From Streptococcus pyogenes (lineage in GTDB: Bacteria; Bacillota; Bacilli; Lactobacillales; Streptococcaceae), in the NCBI RefSeq assembly GCF_002055535.1, contig NZ_LN831034.1:372001-436000 (forward strand): a stretch of DNA of 64,000 bases. Reading direction: 5' to 3'. Each line of letters starts with the position of its first letter. Position 1 is the stretch's first letter. Made by a program: the position numbers and the translations under genes. The notes beneath the pieces were generated by a model. The model saw only the letters and a program-made list of their open reading frames with translations, was not told the DNA's origin and did not search any database. Shown here in pieces: positions 55,057-64,000 of the stretch.

Positions 55057-56401
55057 AGATATCATTGGAAACTTATCCACATTTGAATTAGCGATCCTTA
55101 TCTTACTTGTTTTTGTTGCTTTTTACTTTATCCATCTTGCGGTGCGTGATTACCGAAATGCACGTATTATTCGGATGATGAGCCATAAAATCCGAGACTT
55201 GATTAATGGTCGCTATACTGATATAATCGACGAAAAAGCAGACATTGAGTTAATGGAGCTTTCAGACCAGTTAAATGACCTGTCAGATGTTTTTCGCTTG
55301 ACGCATGAAAATCTTGCCCAAGAAAAAAATCGCTTGGCAAGTATTTTGGCTTATATGTCAGATGGTGTACTTGCTACAGACCGGTCTGGTAAAATCATCA
55401 TGATTAACGAGACAGCTCGCAAGCAATTAAATTTAAGTAAAGAAGAGGCACTAAAGAAAAACATTACAGATTTGTTAGAAGGTGATACTTCATATACCTA
55501 CCGTGATTTGGTATCCAAAACACCAGTGGTAACTGTTAATAGCCGAAATGATATGGGTGAGTTTGTCTCATTACGCTTGCGCTTTGCGTTGAATAGGAGA
55601 GAGAGTGGTTTTATTTCGGGCTTGGTTGTGGTGCTCCATGACACCACAGAACAGGAAAAAGAAGAACGTGAACGCCGTCTTTTTGTCTCTAATGTAAGTC
55701 ATGAATTAAGGACCCCTTTAACTTCGGTTAAATCCTACTTGGAGGCTCTTGATGAAGGTGCACTTAAAGAAGATATTGCTCCAAGTTTCATAAAAGTTTC
55801 TCTTGATGAAACTAATCGGATGATGCGTATGATTTCAGATCTTTTAAACCTGTCTCGGATTGATAATCAAGTAACCCAATTAGCAGTAGAGATGACTAAT
55901 TTTACTGCTTTTATAACTTCTATTTTAAACAGATTTGATTTGGTTAAAAATCAGCATACAGGTACAGGAAAAGTCTATGAAATTGTAAGAGATTACCCTA
56001 TTACCTCTGTCTGGATTGAAATTGATAATGATAAAATGACACAGGTTATCGAGAATATTTTGAACAATGCCATTAAGTATTCTCCAGATGGTGGAAAAAT
56101 TACAGTCCGTATGAAAACAACAGATACCCAATTAATTATTTCCATTTCAGACCAAGGACTAGGTATCCCTAAAACAGATTTGCCTCTTATTTTTGATCGG
56201 TTCTATCGTGTAGACAAGGCAAGAAGTCGTGCCCAAGGAGGGACCGGTCTAGGCCTTGCCATTGCTAAAGAAATCATCAAGCAGCACCATGGCTTTATCT
56301 GGGCTAAGAGTGACTATGGTAAAGGATCGACCTTTACTATTGTCTTGCCTTATGAAAAAGATGCAGCCATCTATGAAGAATGGGAGGAAGATGTAGACTA
56401 A
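55049..56401 (+). CDS. vicK: Sensor histidine kinase VicK (WalK)
   Basis: A 450-aa kinase with a single membrane helix (about 13-31), typical of streptococcal VicK, which lacks the large extracellular loop. It is followed by a HAMP-like linker, a PAS domain (about 93-200), HisKA with His218 in [11 protein letters not shown], and an ATPase domain with N, G1 ([10 protein letters not shown]) and G2 ([12 protein letters not shown]) boxes. Translationally coupled to vicR. Confidence 0.96.
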   Translation: MTRDIIGNLSTFELAILILLVFVAFYFIHLAVRDYRNARIIRMMSHKIRDLINGRYTDIIDEKADIELMELSDQLNDLSDVFRLTHENLAQEKNRLASILAYMSDGVLATDRSGKIIMINETARKQLNLSKEEALKKNITDLLEGDTSYTYRDLVSKTPVVTVNSRNDMGEFVSLRLRFALNRRESGFISGLVVVLHDTTEQEKEERERRLFVSNVSHELRTPLTSVKSYLEALDEGALKEDIAPSFIKVSLDETNRMMRMISDLLNLSRIDNQVTQLAVEMTNFTAFITSILNRFDLVKNQHTGTGKVYEIVRDYPITSVWIEIDNDKMTQVIENILNNAIKYSPDGGKITVRMKTTDTQLIISISDQGLGIPKTDLPLIFDRFYRVDKARSRAQGGTGLGLAIAKEIIKQHHGFIWAKSDYGKGSTFTIVLPYEKDAAIYEEWEEDVD

Positions 56402-56404
56402 TTA

Positions 56405-57214
56405 ATGAATGAGAGTGGTTTTAAATACAGTATTTTAGCATCTGGGTCCACAGGAAATTGTTTTTATTTAGAAACACCTAAAAAACGCTTATTGATTGAT
56501 GCAGGGCTTACTGGTAAGAAAATTACCAGTCTTCTTGCTGAAATTGACCGCAAACCTGAGGATTTGGATGCTATTTTGATTACCCATGAGCACTCTGACC
56601 ATATTAAGGGTGTAGGCGTTATGGCCCGCAAATACCATTTGGATATCTATGCTAATGAAAAAACATGGCAGCTGATGGATGAGTGCAATATGCTAGGTAA
56701 GCTTGATGCCTCACAAAAACATATTTTCCAAAGGGATAAAGTTTTGACCTTTGGAGATGTTGATATCGAAAGTTTTGGAGTCAGCCATGACGCTATTGAT
56801 CCTCAATTTTATCGGATTATGAAAGATAATAAGTCTTTTGTGATGTTGACAGATACAGGATATGTCAGTGATAGGATGACAGGTATTATTGAAAATGCAG
56901 ATGGCTACTTGATTGAATCCAATCATGATATTGAAATTTTGAGATCAGGCTCTTATCCTTGGAGCTTAAAGCAGCGTATTTTATCTGATTTAGGACATTT
57001 ATCAAATGAAGATGGAGCGGGAGCCATGATTAGAAGCCTGGGGTACAATACCAAAAAAATATACCTAGGTCATCTGAGTAAAGAAAATAACATCAAAGAG
57101 TTAGCGCATATGACGATGGTCAATCAACTGGCTATGGCAGATTTAGCAGTAGGTACAGACTTTACGGTCCATGATACCTCTCCAGATACTGCTTGTCCAT
57201 TAACTGATATTTGA
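56405..57214 (+). CDS. vicX: VicX (YycJ-type metallo-beta-lactamase fold hydrolase)
   Basis: The third gene of the operon, 269 aa. It has a metallo-beta-lactamase metal motif THEHSDHIKG (about 58-67) and later His/Asp ligands. The family is linked to DNA or RNA processing and VicRK signalling, but its mechanism is unsettled. The SD lies within the vicK end (GGAGGAAG). A terminator follows. Confidence 0.93.
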   Translation: MNESGFKYSILASGSTGNCFYLETPKKRLLIDAGLTGKKITSLLAEIDRKPEDLDAILITHEHSDHIKGVGVMARKYHLDIYANEKTWQLMDECNMLGKLDASQKHIFQRDKVLTFGDVDIESFGVSHDAIDPQFYRIMKDNKSFVMLTDTGYVSDRMTGIIENADGYLIESNHDIEILRSGSYPWSLKQRILSDLGHLSNEDGAGAMIRSLGYNTKKIYLGHLSKENNIKELAHMTMVNQLAMADLAVGTDFTVHDTSPDTACPLTDI

Positions 57215-57244
57215 GATAAGAAACTAAAAGAGAATATGCAAAGT

Positions 57245-57282
57245 AGCGCTGATTGGTGATATACCAGTCAGGGCTATTTTTT
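57245..57282 (+). terminator. Terminator of vicRKX
   Basis: AGCGCTGATTGG (57245-57256) pairs imperfectly with CCAGTCAGGGCT (57264-57275), followed by a T-run. Confidence 0.7.
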
Positions 57283-57458
57283 GATGTCTTAAAGCGTATT
57301 GTCTTCTGAGTTCAACGAACTCTCATTGGTCATCCTTTAGAGCATCAATAGACTTAAATTAGCCTGTAGTTTTGGCTTGTCTGATCTATTTATCAAAGGT
57401 GTTGAGGATTATAAAGATGAGGTAGTTTTTTAGTTGTTCAGACTAAAAACAAAAATAG

Positions 57459-57514
57459 CTCTATACTATCTGTAGTGGGACTGTAGTGGGAAATTCCCCT
57501 CAGATAGTGTAGAG
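57459..57514. repeat. Stem-loop with tandem 11-bp repeat, possible IS-end or MITE remnant
   Basis: CTCTATACTATCTG (57459-57472) pairs with CAGATAGTGTAGAG (57501-57514), with one G-U. Inside, CTGTAGTGGGA occurs twice in tandem (57470-57480 and 57481-57491), followed by the small palindrome GGGAAATTCCC. Confidence 0.5.
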
Positions 57515-57574
57515 TCTTTTGATTGTATGAGAAAGTTTCCTTTGACGGGTATTTAAGATGTTTAATAAATCACG

Positions 57575-57612
57575 AAAAATCCACTTAGAGTCGGTTTTCT
57601 AGGTGGATTTTT
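57575..57612. terminator. Terminator-like hairpin upstream of rnc
   Basis: AAAAATCCACTTAGA (57575-57589) pairs with TCTAGGTGGATTTTT (57598-57612), with one G-U. Confidence 0.75.
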
Positions 57613-57657
57613 GGTATACTAAATAAGGTCTACTGACAAATATGAAAGGGATTTTTT

Positions 57658-58350
57658 ATGAAACAGCTTGAAGAGTTACTCTCAACATCTTTTGATATTC
57701 AATTTAATGATTTGACTTTACTAGAAACAGCTTTTACCCACACCTCTTACGCTAACGAGCATCGTCTCCTAAACGTTTCACATAATGAACGCTTGGAATT
57801 TTTAGGAGACGCTGTTCTACAATTGATTATTTCAGAGTATTTATTTGCAAAGTATCCTAAAAAGACAGAAGGAGATATGTCTAAGTTACGTTCCATGATT
57901 GTACGTGAGGAAAGCTTGGCAGGTTTTTCACGATTTTGTTCTTTTGACGCTTATATCAAACTAGGAAAAGGTGAGGAAAAGTCAGGTGGTCGCCGTCGTG
58001 ATACTATTTTAGGAGACTTATTTGAAGCCTTTTTAGGTGCTCTTTTATTAGATAAGGGGATTGATGCAGTACGTCGCTTCTTGAAACAAGTCATGATTCC
58101 TCAGGTGGAAAAAGGGAATTTTGAAAGGGTTAAAGACTATAAAACTTGTCTTCAAGAGTTTTTGCAAACAAAAGGTGATGTGGCTATTGATTATCAAGTC
58201 ATTAGTGAGAAAGGACCTGCCCATGCTAAACAATTTGAGGTATCGATAGTTGTTAATGGTGCTGTCCTTAGTAAAGGTTTAGGTAAGTCTAAAAAATTAG
58301 CGGAGCAAGATGCTGCTAAAAATGCCCTTGCCCAACTTAGTGAGGTTTAG
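57658..58350 (+). CDS. rnc: Ribonuclease III
   Basis: Double-strand RNase for rRNA and mRNA processing; in group A streptococcus it also matures crRNA. The 230 aa have the catalytic signature [15 protein letters not shown] (about 42-56), [13 protein letters not shown] (about 120-132) and a C-terminal dsRNA-binding domain (about 157-228). GAAAGGG precedes ATG. smc begins on the next base after its stop. Confidence 0.97.
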
Positions 58351-61300
58351 ATGTTTTTAAAAGAAATTGAGTTGGAAGGGTTCAAGTCCTTTGCGGACAA
58401 GACTAAAATTGAATTTGATAAGGGAGTAACTGCAGTCGTAGGACCAAATGGTTCAGGTAAAAGTAATATTACAGAAAGTTTACGTTGGGCTTTAGGAGAA
58501 TCAAGTGCTAAAAATCTGCGTGGGGGCAAGATGCCAGATGTCATTTTTGCTGGGACACAAAACCGTAATCCTCTAAACTATGCTAAGGTAGCGGTTGTTC
58601 TTGATAATTCCGATCATTTTATAAAAACTGCCAAGAAAGAAATCCGTGTCGAAAGGCATATTTACCGAAATGGAGATAGTGACTATCTGATTGATGGTCG
58701 CAAGGTAAGGCTCCGTGATATTCATGATTTGTTTATGGATACAGGGCTTGGTCGTGATTCTTTCTCCATTATTTCTCAAGGTCGCGTAGAGGAAATTTTC
58801 AATAGTAAACCTGAAGAAAGGCGCGCCATTTTTGAAGAAGCAGCTGGTGTTTTAAAATATAAAACACGTAAAAAAGAAACTCAGATTAAATTAAATCAAA
58901 CTCAAGATAATTTAGACCGTCTAGAGGATATTATTTATGAGCTAGACACGCAGTTGGCACCACTTGAAAAGCAAGCTAAAGTAGCTAAACAATTTTTAGA
59001 ACTTGATGCCAATCGTAAGCAACTACAACTAGATATTCTAGTCAAAGATATTGATATAGCTCAAGAAAGACAGACTAAAGATACTGAAGCTTTAGCTGCT
59101 TTACAACAAGACTTAGCATCTTATTACGCTAAGCGTCAATCTATGGAAGAAGATTACCAAAAATTCAAGCAAAAAAAGCAGGTTCTTAGTCAAGAGTCAG
59201 ATCAAACCCAAACAACATTATTAGAATTAACCAAGCTAATAGCTGACTTGGAAAAGCAAATTGAATTGGTTAAGCTAGAAAGTGGCCAAGAAGCAGAGAA
59301 AAAGGCAGAAGCCAAAAAACATCTCGAACAGTTACAAGAACAATTGGATGGTTTTCAAGCAGAAGAAAAGCAGTGTACAGAACAATTATTGCATATTGAT
59401 CAACAACTTTGTGATGTCAAACAACAGTTAAACGAATTGAGCAATGCATTAGAGCGTTTTTCAAGTGATCCCGACCAATTAATGGAAACTCTAAGAGAAG
59501 AGTTTGTATTATTGATGCAAAAAGAGGCGGCCTTATCAAATCAGCTGACAGCTTTAAAAGCCCATTTAGACAAAGAAAAACAGGCTCGTCAACATAAGGC
59601 TCAAGAATATCAGCTACTTGTTACTAAGCTTGATCAACTTAATGACGAGTCTCAAAAAGCTCAAGCTCATTATAAAGCTCAAAAAGAGCAAGTCGAAATG
59701 TTGCTCCAAAATTATCAAGAAGGTGATAAACGCGTTCAGGAATTAGAAAGAGATTACCAACTGAATCAAGAAAGACTATTTGACTTGTTGGATCAAAAAA
59801 AAGGAAAAGAAGCTCGTAAGGCTAGCTTAGAATCTATTCAAAAAAGTCATAGTCAATTCTATGCGGGAGTACGAGCTGTCCTTCAATCACAAAAAAAGCT
59901 TGGAGGGATCATAGGTGCAGTCAGTGAACACCTTTCTTTTGATTCTGATTACCAAACAGCTCTTGAAGTTGCATTAGGTGCTAATAGTCAGCATATTATT
60001 GTAACAGACGAAGCTGCAGCAAAAAGAGCAATTGCTTATTTGAAAAAAAATCGCCAAGGACGAGCAACTTTTTTACCTTTAACTACTATAAAGGCTAGAT
60101 CATTATCAGAACACTATCATCGTCAATTGGCGACTTGTGAAGGTTATCTGGGAACTGCAGAATCATTGATTCGCTATGATGATAGTCTTTCAGCTATTAT
60201 CCAAAATCTTTTATCTAGTACTGCTATCTTTGAAACTATTGATCAAGCTAATATTGCAGCGCGCTTATTAGGATATAAGGTAAGAATTGTTACTCTTGAT
60301 GGAACAGAATTACGACCAGGTGGTTCTTTTTCAGGAGGAGCTAATAGACAAAGCAATACAACTTTTATCAAACCAGAGTTAGAACAAATCAGTGAGGAAT
60401 TAACGCGATTAGTTGAGCAATTAAAAATAACTGAAAAAGAAGTAGCTGCCTTGCAAAGCGATTTGATAGCAAAAAAAGAAGAACTGACACAATTGAAATT
60501 AGCCGGTGACCAGGCACGCTTAGCTGAACAAAGAGCTCAAATGGCTTATCAGCAATTGCAAGAAAAACAAGAAGATTCAAAGGCTTTGTTAGCTGCCCTT
60601 GATCAAAGTCAGACGACTCATTCTGATGAATCTTTATTGGCAGAACAAGCTCGTATTGAAGAAGCATTAACAGCTATTGCTAAGAAAAAAAATGCCTTAA
60701 CTTGTGATATTGATGATATCAAAGAAAACAAAGATTTGATTAGGCAAAAAACACAAAACATTCACCAAGCTTTATCTCAAGCTCGTTTGCAAGAAAGAGA
60801 TTTACTTAATGAAAAGAAATTTGAGCAAGCTAATCAATCTCGTCTAAGAACTCAGCTGAAGCAATGCCAGCAAAATATTCTCAAACTTGAAAGCATACTA
60901 AACAATAACGTAAGTCAAGACAGCATTCAAAGACTACCCCAGTGGCAAAAACAGTTACAAGATGCCACAGAGCATAAGTCTGGTGCTCAAAAACGTTTAG
61001 TCCAATTAAGATTTGAAATAGAGGACTATGAGGCCCGCTTAGAAGAAACAGCAGAAAAAATAACCAAAGAAAGCGAAAAAAATGACACATTTATTCGTCG
61101 TCAAACCAAGTTAGAGACACATTTAGAGCAAGTGGCTAATCGCTTACGAGCCTATGCTAAAAGTTTATCAGAAGATTTTCAAATGACACTAGCAGACGCA
61201 AAGGAGGTAACAAATAGTATTGATCACTTAGAAAGTGCCAAAGAAAAATTACACCATTTACAAAAGACTATTCGTGCACTAGGACCAATTAATAGTGATG

Positions 61301-61890
61301 CTATTAATCAGTATGAGGAAGTGCATGAGCGTTTGACTTTTTTAACAAGTCAAAAGACAGATCTGACAAAAGCTAAAAATCTTTTGCTAGAGACTATTAA
61401 TAGTATGGATAGCGAAGTGAAGGCTCGTTTCAAAGTGACTTTTGAGGCAATTCAAAAAAGTTTTAAAGAAACCTTTACTCAGATGTTTGGTGGGGGTTCT
61501 GCTGATTTGGTTTTAACGGAAACAGACCTCTTGTCTGCTGGTATAGAGATTTCTGTGCAGCCTCCTGGTAAGAAAATTCAATCTCTTAACTTGATGTCAG
61601 GCGGAGAAAAAGCTTTGTCAGCACTGGCTTTATTGTTTGCTATTATACGTGTTAAAACGATTCCGTTTGTGATTTTAGATGAGGTAGAAGCGGCTCTTGA
61701 TGAAGCAAATGTTAAGCGCTTTGGGGATTTCCTCAATCGCTTTGACAAAGATAGTCAATTTATTGTCGTGACCCATCGTAAAGGAACAATGGCTGCAGCA
61801 GATAGTATTTATGGAATTACCATGCAGGAATCGGGGGTCTCTAAAATTGTATCTGTAAAATTAAAAGAAGCTCAAGAGATGACCAATTAA
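58351..61890 (+). CDS. smc: Chromosome partition protein Smc
   Basis: Condensin ATPase that organises and segregates the chromosome. The full 1179 aa comprise an N-terminal Walker A GPNGSGKSN (32-40), two long coiled coils (about 170-500 and 670-1020) around the hinge (about 515-645), the C-terminal signature LMSGGEKALSALAL (about 1080-1093) and Walker B FVILDEVEAALDEAN. It is co-transcribed and coupled with rnc (no intergenic base). A terminator follows. Confidence 0.97.
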   Translation: MFLKEIELEGFKSFADKTKIEFDKGVTAVVGPNGSGKSNITESLRWALGESSAKNLRGGKMPDVIFAGTQNRNPLNYAKVAVVLDNSDHFIKTAKKEIRVERHIYRNGDSDYLIDGRKVRLRDIHDLFMDTGLGRDSFSIISQGRVEEIFNSKPEERRAIFEEAAGVLKYKTRKKETQIKLNQTQDNLDRLEDIIYELDTQLAPLEKQAKVAKQFLELDANRKQLQLDILVKDIDIAQERQTKDTEALAALQQDLASYYAKRQSMEEDYQKFKQKKQVLSQESDQTQTTLLELTKLIADLEKQIELVKLESGQEAEKKAEAKKHLEQLQEQLDGFQAEEKQCTEQLLHIDQQLCDVKQQLNELSNALERFSSDPDQLMETLREEFVLLMQKEAALSNQLTALKAHLDKEKQARQHKAQEYQLLVTKLDQLNDESQKAQAHYKAQKEQVEMLLQNYQEGDKRVQELERDYQLNQERLFDLLDQKKGKEARKASLESIQKSHSQFYAGVRAVLQSQKKLGGIIGAVSEHLSFDSDYQTALEVALGANSQHIIVTDEAAAKRAIAYLKKNRQGRATFLPLTTIKARSLSEHYHRQLATCEGYLGTAESLIRYDDSLSAIIQNLLSSTAIFETIDQANIAARLLGYKVRIVTLDGTELRPGGSFSGGANRQSNTTFIKPELEQISEELTRLVEQLKITEKEVAALQSDLIAKKEELTQLKLAGDQARLAEQRAQMAYQQLQEKQEDSKALLAALDQSQTTHSDESLLAEQARIEEALTAIAKKKNALTCDIDDIKENKDLIRQKTQNIHQALSQARLQERDLLNEKKFEQANQSRLRTQLKQCQQNILKLESILNNNVSQDSIQRLPQWQKQLQDATEHKSGAQKRLVQLRFEIEDYEARLEETAEKITKESEKNDTFIRRQTKLETHLEQVANRLRAYAKSLSEDFQMTLADAKEVTNSIDHLESAKEKLHHLQKTIRALGPINSDAINQYEEVHERLTFLTSQKTDLTKAKNLLLETINSMDSEVKARFKVTFEAIQKSFKETFTQMFGGGSADLVLTETDLLSAGIEISVQPPGKKIQSLNLMSGGEKALSALALLFAIIRVKTIPFVILDEVEAALDEANVKRFGDFLNRFDKDSQFIVVTHRKGTMAAADSIYGITMQESGVSKIVSVKLKEAQEMTN

Positions 61891-61920
61891 AAAACAGAAG
61901 GGAGTTCCTTCTGTTTTTTT
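61889..61920 (+). terminator. Terminator of rnc-smc
   Basis: AAAAAACAGAAGG (61889-61901) pairs with CCTTCTGTTTTTTT (61907-61920). Confidence 0.92.
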
Positions 61921-62010
61921 GGATGTTCGGCCATAAGTTAGGAGATTTCATGATTAAACTAATAGCAACAGAAATCGGAATAAGCTAATTGATACAATAG
62001 AGTACAAAGA

Positions 62011-62043
62011 AAGCCTTGGAAATAGCAGTTTCCAAGGCTTTTT
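62011..62043. terminator. Second terminator, between smc and rgg3
   Basis: A perfect 12-bp stem AAGCCTTGGAAA/TTTCCAAGGCTT (62011-62022 with 62029-62040), T on one side and A-rich on the other. It may serve both strands of this convergent pair. Confidence 0.8.
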
Positions 62044-62142
62044 AGCTGTCGATAGGTAAAAGAGAAAAGTTGTCAGAGTAGATGATTTTTTATTGAGACA
62101 CCCTTGATTGGCGTTTCGTTAAAAGGTAAAGAATGATTTTAC

Positions 62143-62994
62143 TTAATCTTTGTTGACTAGTTTATCAAAATGGTCAGCGTAATGTAATTTTAACTTGTCT
62201 TCATTTAAAATATCAAGAACTTGTATGGCTTGTTTCATCTTTTCAACTCCAGTTTCTAATTGGCGCTTAAATTCAAAGTAACCTGTTGCATAGAGAAAAA
62301 CTGTCTGTTCATAGAAGTTTAATTCATTATCTAACAAGGTTTTTATCTCATCAATTAAATAGGAGCAATTAGAAAATTCCTCCTTATTGATACTAAGAAT
62401 GAAACAATTTATAGCAAGCTGAGTGACAATTCGTTTATTAGTTTTGTTCCGTGAAGAGTAAATGTAATTATTTAACATCTCCTTTGTCAATAGGAAGTAG
62501 GAGTTGTAGTTAATTGTTCGTACACAGTTACCCAACAAAAGGATTTCATAGTAGCCCCATTTTTCAACTTTAAAGAGATAATCTGTTAGTTGAAGTAATT
62601 CATCATCTGATGGAATGATGCTTGAATCCATTGTGTGTAAAATGGACTTTACCATTGTTTTCTCAAAAGAATTCAGAGTGTAATCAGAAGTGTCGGAAAG
62701 TAAACATGCTATATTATTGATATTTTGTGATGAATATTGCTTACGAATATACTGTACCAGGTTAGCAAATGTTTCGGAATTGGTATAGTCTTCATCATGT
62801 AAAATAAGAAACTCATCCAAAGTAATGTGTAATTTGTCTAGAATATTGATCAGTCGGATACACGATATCTCTGACTCCCCGCGCTCAAAACGAGAGATTT
62901 GTGATTTTGAAAGGTGTTCATCTGCCACGAAGCACAGACTAATTTGCTTTCCTTTTCGAACTTTTCTAAGTGTGGCACCAAGTTTTGATTTCAT
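62143..62994 (-). CDS. rgg3: Rgg3 transcriptional repressor (SHP receptor)
   Basis: A 283-aa paralogue of Rgg2 with the same layout: HTH ([21 protein letters not shown]) and a helical-repeat domain. In group A streptococcus it represses shp2 and shp3 until SHP binds. ATG 62994 aligns with the rgg2 start. An in-frame TTG at 63015 lies in the operator and is unlikely. Divergent from shp3. Confidence 0.93.
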   Translation of the reverse strand: MKSKLGATLRKVRKGKQISLCFVADEHLSKSQISRFERGESEISCIRLINILDKLHITLDEFLILHDEDYTNSETFANLVQYIRKQYSSQNINNIACLLSDTSDYTLNSFEKTMVKSILHTMDSSIIPSDDELLQLTDYLFKVEKWGYYEILLLGNCVRTINYNSYFLLTKEMLNNYIYSSRNKTNKRIVTQLAINCFILSINKEEFSNCSYLIDEIKTLLDNELNFYEQTVFLYATGYFEFKRQLETGVEKMKQAIQVLDILNEDKLKLHYADHFDKLVNKD

Positions 62995-62996
62995 AT

Positions 62997-63046
62997 TTTC
63001 CCACTTTCCCAACAAAAATCAATTCCGTTTTTTTTTATTGTACAAT
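62997..63046. promoter_or_regulatory. shp3 promoter and Rgg box
   Basis: TTTCCCACTTTC (62997-63008) is the exact complement of the 12-mer at shp2. TACAAT (63041-63046) is the -10, its centre about 40 bp downstream of the box centre, the same geometry as shp2. Confidence 0.85.
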
Positions 63047-63073
63047 AAATAAAAACTGAAAGGAAGTCCGCTT

Positions 63074-63145
63074 ATGAAGAAAATTTCAAAATTTTTGCCG
63101 ATTTTAATTTTAGCAATGGATATTATCATTATTGTTGGTGGGTAA
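63074..63145 (+). CDS. shp3: SHP3 short hydrophobic pheromone precursor
   Basis: A 23-aa peptide, MKKISKFLPILILAMDIIIIVGG, with AAAGGAAG upstream. Its mature C-terminal octapeptide DIIIIVGG differs from SHP2 by Ile for Leu at position 3, and both Rgg proteins respond to either. It heads the aroE2 operon. Confidence 0.95.
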   Translation: MKKISKFLPILILAMDIIIIVGG

Positions 63146-63267
63146 GTTACTTAGGTGTACACTTAAGTCTTTAGAGTATCTAAAGACTTATAGGTAATGG
63201 TTAGCTCTGTGTAATGCTTGTACTTTATGTTAGTAGTAAACTAATTAAACGTAGGAGGATGAAATTT

Positions 63268-64000
63268 ATGTATTCTGCATTGCTTGGTAATCCAGTTGAA
63301 CATTCTATATCAGATGAATTATTTGAATATCTAAATCACAACATAGGAGTTCTGGATGAATATAAACATAAAAAAATTTTGGTAGACTCAGTGTGTTTAG
63401 AAGATAAAATCAAACATCTGATAAATGATCCAAAATGTATTGGATTAAATATAACTTTACCTTATAAAAGAGAGGTAATGAGGTATATTGACAATTTAGA
63501 CAGAGTAGCAGAGATAACTGGATCTGTTAACAATATTTATAAATCTGGAAATATAATTACAGGAACTAATACTGATTGGAAAGGTATTTATAATACATTA
63601 GTTTTCTTTAATATTAGCCATATAACAAAATGTTGTGTTTTAGGTACTGGCGGTACTGCTAGAGCTGCTATTTTCACTTTACAAAAACTACAAATCTCAC
63701 CAACAGTTGTATACAGGGAGCCAATTAGTGAGAATACAAGAAGTTTGATAAAGAGTTTCCCTGATTTAAAGTATATTACATATAAGGAATTGGCTGATCA
63801 ACAAATTTTAAATGATATGGAAATCATAATAAATACTACACCAGTTGGTATGATAAATTATGAAGAAAGTTTACCTATAAATTTTGATCATTTGGACAAT
63901 GTTAATTATAAAGATAAATACTTTATGGATGTAGTTTTCAATCCTTTACATACGAAACTTCATGAATATTTTGGTAAAAAAGGAGCAAAAATAATTGATG
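63268..64000 (+). CDS. aroE2: Shikimate dehydrogenase-like protein AroE2, 3' end missing
   Basis: The first 244 residues of a shikimate/quinate dehydrogenase-like enzyme: YSALLGNPVEHSISDELF (3-20), NITLPYKREV with the catalytic Lys (about 71-80), GTNTDWKG and the nucleotide motif LGTGGTARAA (about 129-138). ATG 63268 has GGAGG at 9 nt; an ATG at 63259 is too close to it. It lies in the SHP3-induced operon, whose product is linked to biofilm or surface changes. The reading frame is open at the window end. Confidence 0.9.
   Translation, partial: MYSALLGNPVEHSISDELFEYLNHNIGVLDEYKHKKILVDSVCLEDKIKHLINDPKCIGLNITLPYKREVMRYIDNLDRVAEITGSVNNIYKSGNIITGTNTDWKGIYNTLVFFNISHITKCCVLGTGGTARAAIFTLQKLQISPTVVYREPISENTRSLIKSFPDLKYITYKELADQQILNDMEIIINTTPVGMINYEESLPINFDHLDNVNYKDKYFMDVVFNPLHTKLHEYFGKKGAKIID

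Larger units (their letters stand above)
57215..57657 (+). other. Intergenic region vicX-rnc
   Basis: It holds a terminator (57245-57282), a stem-loop with a tandem 11-bp repeat (57459-57514), and a second terminator-like hairpin (57575-57612). An extended -10 TGGTATACT follows for rnc. No gene was seen. Confidence 0.6.

Noticed and set aside
57245..57612. Possible CRISPR-like repeats near rnc
   Set aside because: Only one tandem duplication of 11 bp and no spaced repeat series.

Overview
The window is low-GC Firmicute chromosome and reads as Streptococcus pyogenes (group A streptococcus) or a very close relative. The evidence is the mtsABC metal transporter, the LysM 42-kDa secreted protein, the 67-kDa oleate hydratase, the essential vicRKX operon, and above all two Rgg/SHP quorum-sensing pairs whose pheromone genes encode peptides ending in DILIIVGG (SHP2) and DIIIIVGG (SHP3). 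No rRNA, tRNA, prophage or CRISPR array was seen.

Layout. 1-2445: mtsA (5' end outside the window), mtsB, mtsC. 2593-3399: lipoprotein cyclophilin. 3616-19104: a core block with ftsK, a DUF3397 protein, rplK-rplA, pyrH-frr, cvfB, msrA-yozE, a LysM protein, oleate hydratase, phoH, a uracil-DNA-glycosylase-like gene, ybeY-dgkA-era and a NUDIX gene. 19400-22770: a decayed bacteriocin (blp/sil-type) island with double-glycine peptides, tiny immunity-like ORFs, a regulator remnant and IS256-family remnants in inverted orientation. 23020-26070: a twice-frameshifted secreted-protein gene, a small basic exported protein (probable StcA) and a ruined transglutaminase-like gene. 26125-27148: shp2/rgg2, divergent. 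27320-35791: mutM-coaE, a HerA-like ATPase, pmrA-rpmG, secG, rnr-smpB and a glutaminyl cyclase-like gene. 35907-41682 (minus strand): pcp with two DUF969/DUF979 membrane proteins, a GT2 glycosyltransferase, gloA, nitroreductase and pepQ. 41856-54184: ccpA, two glycolipid glycosyltransferases, T-box-thrS, an ABC-2 exporter whose permease looks like a two-gene fusion, a thiolase/acyl-ligase pair and a hypothetical gene. 54346-61890: vicRKX, rnc, smc. 62143-64000: rgg3 and shp3, divergent, then the start of aroE2.

The genes connect in several ways. VicRK probably controls the LysM wall protein at 11461. CcpA has a near-consensus cre site in its own promoter. Rgg2 and Rgg3 share the same 12-bp operator at both shp promoters and so link the two ends of the window. 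rplKA and thrS carry translational or transcriptional leader controls.

The least expected signal is a shared architecture in front of ybeY, era and mutM. Each lacks a Shine-Dalgarno sequence next to its start codon. Each has a good SD upstream, followed at once by a self-closing RNA structure that ends 13-17 nt before ATG. ftsK and the glycosyltransferase at 42988 have extended or strong -10 boxes so close to ATG that their mRNAs should be leaderless. All functional names rest on reading the sequence and on remembered family knowledge; no searches were run.
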